DNA of 64,000 bases from positions 8,278,312 to 8,342,311 of the forward strand of contig NC_092675.1 of NCBI RefSeq assembly GCF_964355755.1. Direction: 5' to 3'. The position numbers were made by a program, and so were the translations under genes. The stretch is from Antedon mediterranea (Eukaryota; Echinodermata; Crinoidea; Comatulida; Antedonidae). Shown one piece after another: positions 60,301 to 64,000 of the stretch; position 1 is the first letter of the stretch, and each line of letters begins with the position of its first letter. The notes below the pieces were generated by a model. That model was not told where the DNA came from and did not search any database. It saw only the letters and a list, made by a program, of their open reading frames with translations.

Positions 60301-63300
60301 TTGGTTTTATTGTGGCTGTTCTTGTTCTGGGTCTGGTCTGGTTTCTTAAATATAAAAGAAGGTAAAAAAATAAATTATATTATCAAATTCATTAATTTAT
60401 TTTAATTATTTATGTTTTGTTGATTCTAGGTAAGTTATTAAATCAACTTATATTTATGTGAGATCAGATTGATTGTTAAAATTAATATTTTTTTGTTGGT
60501 GATATAATGTTACATTACAATTAACATAAGTAGAAACATCTGACTTTATTTAAAGGAATTTTTAAAATAACTTTTTTTAAGGGAAAAAAATCCACCAAAA
60601 CCTATGCTTCCGATGTCAAAACTGAAAACAGGTATGTTATCATAAACCATGCTCAAAACATTAAATATACATCATGTTTTAAATAAAGTATTGGTAATAT
60701 TTGAAAAATATGACATGCAGTTGTAAGTAAGGAGAAAGATAAATAATCACATTAAATATACGTATGATAGGTATGATACATTTATATTTAATAAGATAAT
60801 AGGGAAAATTAAGAAGACTGCAAGGTCTTCTTAGGGCTAAGATTTTACATCAAAAAAGCATTGAAAAAAATGCAAGGATAAGCAACAGACTTTCCTAATT
60901 AATTTTATTATAGAAAGTAGACTACCTCATGTTCCATCAGAGGACACCATTGCTGATACCATAAACAGTTACACAAAGCCACCGTTAAAAGCAAAGCCAG
61001 AGAGTTCAAAGGCTACAAGAGTGCATCGACCTGTTAAAATAGAACATCTTGTAGCATATGTGAAAAAGAAGAGGATGGATAAAGAGGAAGGATTTCAAAA
61101 TGATTTTGAGGTATCGTATATTAGTACATCAATATTTTGAGTTAATTCTCATTGAAAAATATCCTTGCCATTTGATTGGTTACTTGTATATAACATTTCA
61201 TTCAGTATAAGCAACGTAATCATCTAGGTGTATAATAGTGTCAATTCAGATGGTTCATTCTCACAAAAAGTCTTCTAGTAATCCATCACCTTATTTGCCG
61301 TGCTATAAGGTAAAGGTATTTATATTTGTCCTCAAGCTTAACTGGAAACTGAGGAAATTCAGATTTGCCAGCAATACAGCGCCTACTAGATCAGCACTCG
61401 GGATACGATCCCCTACTCTTTGCAAATAGTGTACCAAGTTCTTTAACATGCACTATGTACACGGGACCAACGGCTTTACCTCCCATCCGAAGGACGAGGC
61501 AATGAGAGTAAAGCATCTTGCCTAAGGATACAGTTAGTATGGTTCAGATAGGTTCGAACCAATGCCTAATCTGATATTGTCATTACACCATCACTCCAAC
61601 ACCATATACTCCAGTATATACAGCACCCGCCGCGATTCCAGACTGTCTCCCATCCTCCGAACCGGGTCCAACATTGTTTAACTTTGATGGTCTGACGAGA
61701 ACCGGTGTTTCAACACTGTATGGCCGTATATAAAGATACCTATAAACTTCTATGGCTGTATAAATGCAGTAAAATGTTATAAAGTATATACCGTACATAA
61801 AGTTTCAGAGAGAACCAGCTGATAAATGGCAGTATTAAAAAACCAATCGATGCATTTTGATTTTTTTTTTGTTCAGTCTTTGCCGAATGAACAGATTCAC
61901 TCCTGGGATGTAGCTAAGAAATCTGAAAATAAAACAAAGAATCGTTATGGTAACATCGTTGCATGTAAGTTGAAATTAAGAAATATAGTAATAACCTATT
62001 CCAATAGGCGTGATGCTTCGGTTTTTTATTCTTTCTTATTTCTAATACCAGAATGTAATGTGTTTGTAATTTTGTTTTTTGTTTTACCTTAAGTGTAAAT
62101 ATAATAACTATTTACCTAATAGCTAATGTAAATATTACTGTAGTATAGCTACAGTAGATACACTAACATTCTCTGGAATACAGTGCTTCTTTAAATACTG
62201 TATTTCATTTTAATTTTATAAGTGCCCTAAGATTTTTTTTGGTATATGCCTACCTAAAAGTTTGTGACTATAATAAATAAACAAACAAATAGTACCATTT
62301 ACTGAAGTGAATAGAACTGTTTCACATGATATAATATAATGCTTAATATTTTCATTACTAATATTTGTTGGAATTGGAATAAATATATTTCTATGAATGG
62401 TGATGGATAAATACATTTTGCTTTTTAATTCAGGCGATAGTAGCTTCTAATATGGGTACTTCTCTTCTTCTCTTTGCTAATTATCTTGTAGATGATCATT
62501 GCCGTGTTGTTCTTGAACCTTTGCCTGGTGATCCACACTCAGATTATATCAATGCATGTTACATTGATGTAAGTCTCTTCTCTTTCCTAGAGAGTATTCT
62601 TTTTCAGGTCATGATCATGTCAAACTTATTCTACTAAAGTAATTAATTTTTTACTGGAATAATATTTTAGATTTTATTTCACGTTGAAGATTATGAGGCA
62701 ATTTCACTGCAGTAAACAATGTGTTTTTATGCCCAAGAGAGAGTCTTACTGATAAATATTTTACATAAACAGGTAAAAGATAGATACTGCAGTAGAATGA
62801 TTTTGGCATGATCCCTTACTATGTTCTGTAACTTTTATTTATGCATTTTCACTTGCATATAAGGTATGTATTATTAGTCATTTGTCATTTATACTATATG
62901 TGGAAAAATACCAAATTGTTTAAAGGAAAATCTAAATCCATAATTTGTAATATAATATAGCAACCAAAGAAATCAAAGTTGAGAAACAATTGAAGTATGT
63001 GTATGCTTACCAATATTCAATTCCTAAGTTTCTATACTATGGGCAAAAATAAACAACAAATTAATATTATTATATTATTATTTTTTAATACCTTATTCAT
63101 TTGTTTTATTATTGATTGAAAGAAAGAAAATAAATGTTTACGTTGAATTGAAAAAAAAAAATTGAAAAATTGAATTATGCAATGGTTTTGCTATTACCAA
63201 AACATACTAATAAAAACAAGATAAAGAGTCTAAAAAACTATTAATGTCAGTACATCCTCCTGAAATGTATGACAGAACCAATCGAAATACAATGTATAAT

Positions 63301-63408
63301 AACATACTTTAATCAGTATGGCATAGTTGAAAAATCATGTTGAACTTATTGTTGTATTTATTGTTTTGTAGGGCTACAAACAGAAAGTCGCTTACATTGC
63401 TACTCAAG
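18296..63408 (+). CDS. Tie-like receptor-type protein tyrosine phosphatase (30 exons in window, 3' end outside)
   Basis: The reading frame runs through 30 exons with matching GT-AG sites and phases, 5,473 coding bases, about 1,824 residues. Domains in order: signal peptide (1-19), Ig1 (20-133), Ig2 (134-217), four 8-Cys EGF modules (218-402), Ig3 (403-498), ten FN3 domains (about 499-1521), a receptor-phosphatase membrane-proximal module (1522-1639), one transmembrane helix (about 1647-1670), a basic juxtamembrane segment and the start of a PTP domain (from about 1692). From Ig1 to the first FN3 the order and motifs follow Tie1/Tie2, which carry three EGF modules, three FN3 domains and a kinase. 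The predicted role is a cell-surface receptor whose cytoplasmic side removes phosphate from tyrosine. The catalytic HCxxGxxR loop lies beyond the window, so activity cannot be judged. Start choice: the first ATG of a signal-peptide exon, context caaATGg. Confidence 0.88.
18354..19657 (+). other. Intron 1
   Basis: AT-rich, 1.3 kb, phase 1. No mobile element recognised. Confidence 0.6.
19658..19999 (+). CDS. RPTP exon 2: Ig-like domain 1
   Basis: 114 residues, phase 1 on both sides. Cysteines in DQTCF and AFFCN are spaced as in an Ig fold. The layout (LGRILD, basic KNKRYVYRELL stretch, then VGAFFCNV) is like the first Ig domain of Tie receptors. N-glycosylation sequons include NVT and NQT. Confidence 0.8.
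20256..20536. mobile_element. MITE with GTTCGGAC termini in intron 2
   Basis: The left end GGCTGTGTTCGGACG and right end CGTCCGAACGGGC are inverted repeats, continued inward by TTTACA(C/T)GTGTAA palindromes. The flanks TCAA on both sides may be a target duplication. A perfect inner palindrome AAAATCCACCTCATGAGGTGGATTTTT lies at about 20,434-20,462. Non-coding; superfamily not assigned. Confidence 0.65.
20689..20940 (+). CDS. RPTP exon 3: Ig-like domain 2
   Basis: 84 residues, phase 1 on both sides. It has the WRLNG strand and DIGIYECYL at the end of an Ig fold, but the first canonical cysteine position reads TIQMTL, so the usual disulfide cannot form. The exit motif RLIVRG followed by C matches the Ig2-EGF1 junction of Tie receptors. 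Confidence 0.8.
21356..21487 (+). CDS. RPTP exon 4: EGF module 1
   Basis: 44 residues with eight cysteines in the Tie-type EGF arrangement: HYGTDC, NGGVC, then CVCPPGFKGEDC. Phase 1 on both sides. Confidence 0.88.
21554..22065. mobile_element. MITE with about 40-bp terminal inverted repeats in intron 4
   Basis: The left end ATAGGGAGGTTTCGCAACCT continues through 'tacgaatacgataacgaaaac'; the right end is its reverse complement with few mismatches. About 512 bp, non-coding. The target duplication is unclear. Confidence 0.8.
22600..22980 (-). pseudogene. Degraded LINE reverse transcriptase tail
   Basis: On the minus strand the segment 22,960-22,860 encodes RPSLEYGGSYWSP, the typical post-RT RPxLEYxxxxWxP motif of CR1/Jockey-type LINEs. 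Further down (about 22,720-22,690) RGH-like residues fit the same C-terminal region after small frame changes. Heavily decayed. Confidence 0.5.
23081..23886. mobile_element. Mutator-like MITE (9-bp target duplication) in intron 4
   Basis: Termini GGGTATCTAGAAAACTCAGA (left) and its complement ending TCTAGACACCC (right) are inverted repeats. The flanks TGTTTCTGA (23,072-23,080 and 23,887-23,895) are a perfect 9-bp duplication, the size made by Mutator-like transposases. The subterminal regions repeat CTAGAAAACTCAGAT several times on both sides. It encloses a minisatellite. Confidence 0.82.
23371..23549 (+). repeat. 13-bp minisatellite (TAGGCCTAGCCTT)n
   Basis: About 13.8 nearly identical copies in a row, inside the Mutator-like MITE. 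The unit contains the palindrome AGGCCT. Confidence 0.95.
23997..24140 (+). CDS. RPTP exon 5: EGF module 2
   Basis: 48 residues, eight cysteines. HWGRTC and VPDPLGCSCMAGY correspond closely to the second EGF of Tie receptors (their FGRTC and PDPxGCSC). Acceptor GATAG, donor GGAA|GTAAGT, phase 1. Confidence 0.9.
24813..26159 (-). mobile_element. Non-autonomous Helitron, copy A (intron 5)
   Basis: On the minus strand it begins with TCTATATATAAATTTACG and ends with a hairpin (AGATGGTACGC / GCGTACCATCT around a GC-rich loop) and CTAG at 24,813-24,816. It lies between a host A (5') and T (3') without target duplication, the hallmark of Helitrons. 1,347 bp, no Rep/helicase coding. It matches copy B at 39,113-40,496 along its length. 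Confidence 0.88.
26278..26409 (+). CDS. RPTP exon 6: EGF module 3
   Basis: 44 residues, eight cysteines (CGTGYYGSTC, CHCAPGVTC, GYSGTNC), equivalent to the third Tie EGF. Phase 1 on both sides. Confidence 0.88.
26905..27051 (+). CDS. RPTP exon 7: EGF module 4
   Basis: 49 residues, eight cysteines (NGRYGELC, CHCDDDGPC, GSDC). Tie receptors have three such modules, so this is an additional one, perhaps a duplicate of module 3, with which it shares the CHC motif. Phase 1. Confidence 0.88.
27134..27438. mobile_element. MITE with TTAAAGAYGYATTGTC termini, intact copy (intron 7)
   Basis: The left end TTAAAGACGTATTGTCGCCC and the right end, complement of TTAAAGATGCATTGTCCCCC, are inverted repeats. 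A second copy at 47,030-52,144 is split by Helitrons. Confidence 0.75.
27559..27846 (+). CDS. RPTP exon 8: Ig-like domain 3
   Basis: 96 residues, phase 1. Typical C2-type pattern: TITCIVQANPIP, then AEDDVFKCQVQ. It sits after the EGF block, as in Tie receptors. Confidence 0.85.
28330..28653 (+). CDS. RPTP exon 9: FN3 domain 1
   Basis: 108 residues, phase 1. The core is VSWNEW, GDGPVIGYYVCYK, then EYEFGVAAIRPG. The GDGPI-like turn and the loop before the last strand parallel the first FN3 of Tie receptors. This is the last module with clear Tie-specific likeness. Confidence 0.85.
28917..28987 (+). CDS. RPTP exon 10: FN3 domain 2, first part
   Basis: Encodes PVIVPSNVQVSVV and EIEVQWQ. Donor CAG|GTAATA gives phase 0, splitting the FN3 domain after its tryptophan strand. 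Confidence 0.75.
29157..29784. mobile_element. MITE with TTTACACCGCC termini and many CCCGGG sites
   Basis: The left end CCCTTTTACACCGCC and right end GGCGGTGTAAA are inverted repeats. The inner part has repeated ACCCGGG motifs in both orientations. GC-rich compared with the surrounding intron, non-coding, target duplication not seen. Confidence 0.6.
29919..33762. mobile_element. Fold-back element FB2 (long inverted repeat)
   Basis: The left arm from 29,919 (AGTCCAGGAGTATTAGAC...) is repeated inverted at the right end, finishing at 33,762. The arms contain tandem units of about 300 bp: two on the left (from about 30,130 and 30,443), three on the right (from about 32,690, 32,960 and 33,230). 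Each carries a version of TTTTGACCTTTGACCC. The left arm is interrupted by a younger MITE. The loop, about 31,545-32,500, shows no gene. Confidence 0.8.
30881..31541. mobile_element. Harbinger-like MITE nested in FB2
   Basis: The termini GACCCCATTTACACTTACG and CGAAAGTGTAAATGGGGTC are inverted repeats, and the similarity continues inward through GGCCGGCCCTGGG stretches. TTA at 30,878-30,880 and 31,542-31,544 is a 3-bp target duplication, the size and sequence preferred by PIF/Harbinger transposases. 661 bp, non-coding. Confidence 0.85.
33985..34222 (+). CDS. RPTP exon 11: FN3 domain 2, second part
   Basis: Phase 0 in, phase 1 out. Encodes PDRCNSLSKYTLRY, LDPCTAYDVRV and NSAGDGPFSD. It carries the type A cysteine pair (C before the C strand and C in L.PC). 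Confidence 0.82.
34707..35012 (+). CDS. RPTP exon 12: FN3 domain 3
   Basis: 102 residues, phase 1. Core VMWEAPDYEHCQIEHYKL, a second cysteine in LCGEN, then LEPYSRYIIEI. This is the type B cysteine pattern. Confidence 0.85.
35787..37190 (-). pseudogene. FEN1/XPG-like (PIN-fold) nuclease gene, minus-strand copy
   Basis: Minus-strand coding sequence traced from about 37,190 to the stop at 35,787. The N-terminal block has VIAYVVDLMALIRT and RVDIVTDAY with a following K..ER, like the first acidic site and FD-G region of FEN1. The middle has NGENKTRLIEL, then an EEA-T motif, SGDID and TGNDYNSAF.RKGK, matching the order of acidic motifs in FEN/XPG nucleases. The tail is acidic (DFSDCSDVSDLED). Damage: frame breaks near 36,525 and 36,405, and tyrosine replaces aspartate in EEADT. 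I know related multi-copy proteins only as uncharacterised; function is inferred. Confidence 0.6.
37294..38289 (+). pseudogene. FEN1/XPG-like nuclease gene, inverted plus-strand partial copy
   Basis: This is the mirror copy in the right arm of FB3 and lacks the N-terminal third, which exists only in the loop on the other strand. ORFs 37,338-37,532 and 37,516-38,289 overlap in different frames. It keeps QEEADT but reads SGDIG and TGNEY where the other copy has SGDID and TGNDY, so two acidic positions of the presumed active site differ. Each copy has kept a motif the other lost. Confidence 0.6.
38970..40580 (+). repeat. Tandem duplication of about 130 bp, second unit interrupted by Helitron B
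   Basis: Unit 1 starts at 38,972 (TTAACCATAATATTAATAATTTTCG...). Unit 2 begins at 39,104 with TTAACCATAA, is cut by the Helitron, and resumes at 40,497 with TATTAATAATTTTCG. Unit 1 therefore shows the unoccupied target of the Helitron. Confidence 0.8.
39113..40496 (+). mobile_element. Non-autonomous Helitron, copy B (intron 12)
   Basis: Starts TCTATATATAAATTTACG at 39,113 and ends with the hairpin AGATGGTACGC...GCGTACCATCT plus CTAG at 40,493-40,496. The host A before and T after fit Helitron insertion. 1,384 bp, no protein coding, homologous to copy A in reverse orientation. Confidence 0.9.
40583..42067 (-). mobile_element. Helitron2-like tandem unit c1
   Basis: The minus-strand 3' end is at 40,583: GCGGATAACTAACTCGTCAAAGTGACGAGTTTCATGTCTAG. 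The 5' side begins abruptly with TTCTTCTTTCC right behind the CTAG of unit c2, lacking the 5' hairpin. Non-coding; it has repeated TGACGTCA words and runs of GCGCGC. Confidence 0.8.
42068..43663 (-). mobile_element. Helitron2-like tandem unit c2
   Basis: Same 3' hairpin and CTAG (42,068-42,071) as c1. Its 5' end carries the hairpin AGTTATCCGC..GCGGATAACT (43,637-43,661) and abuts the CTAG of c3 with a two-base spacer. About 1.6 kb, close in sequence to c1 and c3. Confidence 0.82.
43664..45322 (-). mobile_element. Helitron2-like tandem unit c3
   Basis: The 3' end CTAG is at 43,664-43,667. The 5' side has two successive hairpins with the same GTTATCCGC stem but different loops (45,221-45,246 and 45,289-45,320), a duplicated 5' terminus. 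It is outermost in this array; ordinary intron sequence resumes at about 45,327. Confidence 0.82.
45496..45804 (+). CDS. RPTP exon 13: FN3 domain 4
   Basis: 103 residues, phase 1. SCLKRRGEITNYIVQV and IHPCETVTPHV show the type A cysteine arrangement; two further cysteines (AACTLVGCG) are special to this domain. Confidence 0.85.
46124..46447 (+). CDS. RPTP exon 14: FN3 domain 5
   Basis: 108 residues, phase 1. VTWSVPEVVYCPIVLYQIMY with a second cysteine in DGCQKE and LPPFSTYEVVV: type B pattern. Confidence 0.85.
46618..46990 (-). mobile_element. Decayed Helitron2-like copy
   Basis: On the minus strand the 3' hairpin AACTCGTCATTGTGACGAGTT (46,628-46,648 region) is preserved, followed by a weakened CTA end. 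The segment near 46,920-46,975 matches the 'gcgctctattRaatg..gaaagaga.aaaaat' block of the family. Most of the body is lost. Confidence 0.5.
47338..48997 (+). mobile_element. Helitron2-like unit c4, nested in c6
   Basis: Two successive 5' hairpins AGTTATCCGCTTAGTAGCGGATAACT (47,338-47,363 and 47,414-47,439), a 1.5-kb body, and a 3' end with the CGTCAAAGTGACG hairpin and CTAG at 48,994-48,997. Confidence 0.82.
48998..50506 (+). mobile_element. Helitron2-like unit c5, tandem to c4
   Basis: Begins TTCTTCTTTCC directly after the CTAG of c4, as c1 does after c2, and ends with the 3' hairpin and CTAG at 50,503-50,506. Nearly identical to c4, so the duplication is young. Confidence 0.82.
52281..52568 (+). 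CDS. RPTP exon 15: FN3 domain 6
   Basis: 96 residues, phase 1. FTWEEIPCGSRQGSIDRY and LSPCTTYDFKV: type A cysteine pair. Confidence 0.85.
52816..53109 (+). CDS. RPTP exon 16: FN3 domain 7
   Basis: 98 residues, phase 1. FEWDRPRPLACEIVKYYI, second cysteine in KDMCHA, LEPYSEYVVTI: type B pair. Confidence 0.85.
53798..54091 (+). CDS. RPTP exon 17: FN3 domain 8
   Basis: 98 residues, phase 1. FKWTEIECGSRRGFIRGYKF resembles type A, but the second cysteine is replaced (LKPFTEYIVRV), leaving one unpaired cysteine. Confidence 0.85.
54805..55034 (+). CDS. RPTP exon 18: FN3 domain 9, first part
   Basis: FLIEWSRPEPANGIVISYQL then LTPNTNYTIQ. Donor CAG|GTATGA, phase 0. No cysteines, unlike the preceding array. 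Confidence 0.85.
55579..55648 (+). CDS. RPTP exon 19: FN3 domain 9, last strand
   Basis: Phase 0 in: AAAFTSVGRGPLSD, the usual FN3 ending. Two donors lie three bases apart (GTAGTA after 55,645 and GTAAGT after 55,648). The second is closer to consensus and is used here; the first would change G-K to E at the junction. Confidence 0.75.
55754..55965 (-). mobile_element. SINE, copy 2 (intron 19)
   Basis: Shares the core 'gggtaaccccctact...tactaggttcttaaagtg.acat' and 'ccttatcgagaagactcgttctaccaccaga' with the SINE at 7805. The tRNA-like head is eroded into the adjacent minisatellite. Confidence 0.65.
55959..56397 (+). repeat. About 19-bp minisatellite (CGCCACTCACTCACCCAAC)n
   Basis: Some 20 or more imperfect copies, much richer in C than the surrounding intron, starting inside the end of SINE copy 2. 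The long ORF through it is a by-product of the repeat. Confidence 0.9.
56503..56609 (+). CDS. RPTP exon 20: FN3 domain 10, first part
   Basis: PGPVSNFQINNTEEKSV then VSWGKPKNPNGEILKYT. Donor ACA|GTGAGT, phase 0. Confidence 0.83.
56917..57130 (+). CDS. RPTP exon 21: FN3 domain 10, second part
   Basis: Phase 0 in. LKYRILEKLF, IEDLEPATKYAIEVYASTEAG, ends TDTPP. Phase 1 out. Confidence 0.83.
57402..57492 (+). CDS. RPTP exon 22: membrane-proximal module, part 1
   Basis: VPKQPTLKVV, ITVELFPLED, IYI. Donor ATCAG|GTTAGA, phase 2. It starts the juxtamembrane FN3-like module found in several receptor phosphatases. Confidence 0.75.
58111..58342 (+). CDS. RPTP exon 23: membrane-proximal module, part 2
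   Basis: NYVILVEKE, a basic AKRRNAKEK stretch, YISASFP, LFIIGDGKVHNGYYNAPL and YFLSFRT. The GDG..ynGyyNapL motif is characteristic of the ectodomain segment next to the membrane in receptor phosphatases. The basic stretch could be a processing site, as such modules are cleaved in other family members; this is an inference. Confidence 0.85.
58423..58564. repeat. Long imperfect palindrome in intron 23
   Basis: GTGAAATACAAGATTTGACAT on the left pairs with ATGTCAAATCTTATATTTCAC on the right, with inner arms (AGAATGATATTTT / AAAATATCATTCT, AATATATATTTC / GAAATATATATT) pairing too. Probably a small fold-back MITE. Confidence 0.7.
59095..59125 (+). CDS. RPTP exon 24: short extracellular linker
   Basis: 31 bases encoding DESRSGKAIQ between the membrane-proximal module and the transmembrane exon. 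Supported by consensus splice sites (TTTCAG, C|GTAAGT) and phases (0 in, 1 out), but short. Confidence 0.65.
59150..59420 (+). pseudogene. LINE 3' fragment with (TCTA)n tail
   Basis: In one frame from 59,156 the sequence reads VRPPRSNNSRFRLSFVPNA, with AIHIFNSRFKRS next: the C-terminal motif of CR1-like LINE proteins. It is followed by an untranslated stretch and a TCTA microsatellite near 59,396. 5'-truncated. Confidence 0.55.
60256..60361 (+). CDS. RPTP exon 25: transmembrane helix
   Basis: SIGMILGILFGFIVAVLVLG and following LVWFLKYKRR: about 24 hydrophobic residues ended by a basic stop-transfer cluster. Sequon NDTS just outside. Phase 1 in, 2 out. Confidence 0.9.
60582..60631 (+). CDS. 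RPTP exon 26: juxtamembrane segment
   Basis: 50 bases encoding EKNPPKPMLPMSKLKT, a Pro/Lys-rich cytoplasmic stretch. Phase 2 in, 1 out, fitting both neighbours. Confidence 0.75.
60914..61110 (+). CDS. RPTP exon 27: juxtamembrane and PTP domain entry
   Basis: SRLPHVPSEDTIADTI, then RPVKIEHLVAYVKKKR and EEGFQNDFE. The RPV.i..l..yv stretch is the canonical lead-in to receptor phosphatase domain 1. Donor GAG|GTATCG, phase 0. Confidence 0.85.
61370..61600 (-). mobile_element. SINE, copy 3 (intron 27)
   Basis: Has 'cccctactctttgcaaatagtgtaccaagttctttaacatgcac', the same core as the other two SINE copies. On the minus strand it carries GGTTCGAACC (about 61,551-61,560), a B-box-like element. Confidence 0.65.
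61877..61964 (+). CDS. RPTP exon 28: PTP domain, KNRY loop
   Basis: SLPNEQIHSWDVAKKSENK then KNRYGNIVA. KNRY is the conserved phosphotyrosine-recognition loop. Phase 0 in, 1 out. Confidence 0.9.
62492..62568 (+). CDS. RPTP exon 29: PTP domain core
   Basis: With the split codon it reads YDHCRVVLEPLPGDPHSDYI, then NACYID: the conserved YDHxRV and DYINAxYI segment of PTP domains. Phase 1 in, 0 out. Confidence 0.92.
63372..63408 (+). CDS. RPTP exon 30: PTP domain, last exon in window
   Basis: GYKQKVAYIATQ corresponds to the GY....YIATQGP motif; donor CAAG|GTAAGA. The WPD loop and the catalytic cysteine follow outside the window. Confidence 0.9.
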
Positions 63409-63434
63409 GTAAGAAAATCTTGCTATATAGATGT

Positions 63435-63557
63435 AAGCTCTGTCTACACTACCAAACTAGTTTGACAAAAAAAGTGTGATGTGCCCAAATATGGTAGTAA
63501 TATACCCACATACATAGTATTTTTTGTCACATATATTTTGATAGTGTAGACAGCTTT
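63435..63557. mobile_element. Short MITE with GTCTACACTA termini
   Basis: The left AAGCTCTGTCTACACTACCAAA and the complement of TTTGATAGTGTAGACAGCTTT form inverted repeats around about 80 bp. Non-coding. Confidence 0.7.
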
Positions 63558-63565
63558 AGTATGGA

Positions 63566-64000
63566 TGTTGTTTCATTTCATTTCATTTCATTCATTTTAT
63601 TCATCAAAAAAACATAAAAATCATAAAACATGTCAAAGATAAAATGCATAAAAGATGAAAAGGATCAACAACAAAAGCTAAAAGCTTGTACAAGGTTGAA
63701 GACCTAAACAAACTAACTGCTAAAACTATAAAAGGATATATACAATATATTAACATATAAAAATAAAATAACAATGACATCGGCAGAAATTAAGATTTTT
63801 ACTTATTAATTAGATTCAACTTATACAATTTTTTAAAAACATTGATAGATTTTGCATTTTTAAAAGTCATATCTAAGTTGTTCCAGACATGAGGACCCGA
63901 AACAGCAATACTATGCCTTGCTGAAACTAGTCTTCGAAGAGGAGGTCGAAGTTTACATTTTCCTCTAGTATTGTACTTATGACCATTACCATCAGTAAAA
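63566..64000 (-). pseudogene. 5'-truncated LINE 3' end running off the window
   Basis: On the minus strand from about 63,990 the frame reads HKYNTRGKCKLRPPL, then SIAVSGPHVWNNL and FKKLYKLNL: the usual C-terminal motif set of Jockey/CR1-type LINE proteins. Its 3' end is a (TGAAA)n microsatellite, seen on the plus strand as TTTCATTTCATTTCATTTCA near 63,570. Confidence 0.75.

Noticed and set aside
18296-63408. Reading the locus as a Tie kinase gene followed by a separate phosphatase gene
   Set aside because: Between the Tie-like part and the PTP domain I find no transmembrane, kinase or new signal-peptide exon, and every splice phase connects.

Overview
This is a single AT-rich stretch of a metazoan nuclear genome with spliced genes (GT-AG introns, almost all phase 1 between extracellular modules) and a dense, layered load of transposable elements. 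The protein families (type-2 chitin-binding secreted protein, a Tie-like Ig/EGF/FN3 ectodomain, a receptor tyrosine phosphatase), the non-vertebrate Ty3/gypsy, LINE and Helitron content and the frequent palindromic TAGGCCTA words suggest a marine invertebrate deuterostome, most probably an echinoderm. That assignment is an inference; the species cannot be fixed from the window alone.

Layout. 1-1.4 kb: tail of a diverged Helitron2-like element. 2.3-5.4 kb: long inverted-repeat (fold-back) element FB1 enclosing a LINE reverse-transcriptase fragment. 5.5-5.7 kb: orphan duplicate of a chitin-binding exon. 7.3-9.6 kb: two-exon gene for a small secreted protein with two peritrophin-A-type domains, with a TATA box, a SINE and a Helitron fragment in its intron. 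10.0-15.3 kb: a complete but decayed minus-strand Ty3/gypsy retrotransposon with 428-bp LTRs, a 4-bp target duplication and a LINE fragment nested where gag joins the protease. 15.3-18.3 kb: intergenic. From 18,296 to beyond the right edge: one large plus-strand gene, 30 exons in the window, about 1,824 residues read.

The large gene is the main find. Its phase-consistent exons encode a signal peptide, two Ig-like domains, four 8-cysteine EGF modules, a third Ig domain and a first FN3 domain that together follow the Tie1/Tie2 ectodomain, then further FN3 domains, a membrane-proximal module of the receptor-phosphatase type, a transmembrane helix and the start of a protein tyrosine phosphatase domain (KNRY loop and following core). 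A Tie-like extracellular part is thus coupled to a phosphatase rather than a kinase. FN3 domains 2-7 alternate between two cysteine patterns, as if a two-domain unit had been duplicated.

The introns of this gene hold most of the mobile DNA: MITEs with readable target duplications (TTA, 9-bp, others), an 806-bp Mutator-like element enclosing a 13-bp minisatellite, fold-back elements FB2 and FB3 (FB3 carries two damaged, inverted copies of a FEN1/XPG-like nuclease gene), two classical non-autonomous Helitrons in opposite orientation (one with an unoccupied site preserved beside it), and two tandem arrays of a Helitron2-like family, one nested in another Helitron that is itself nested in a MITE. 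The catalytic part of the phosphatase lies beyond the window.
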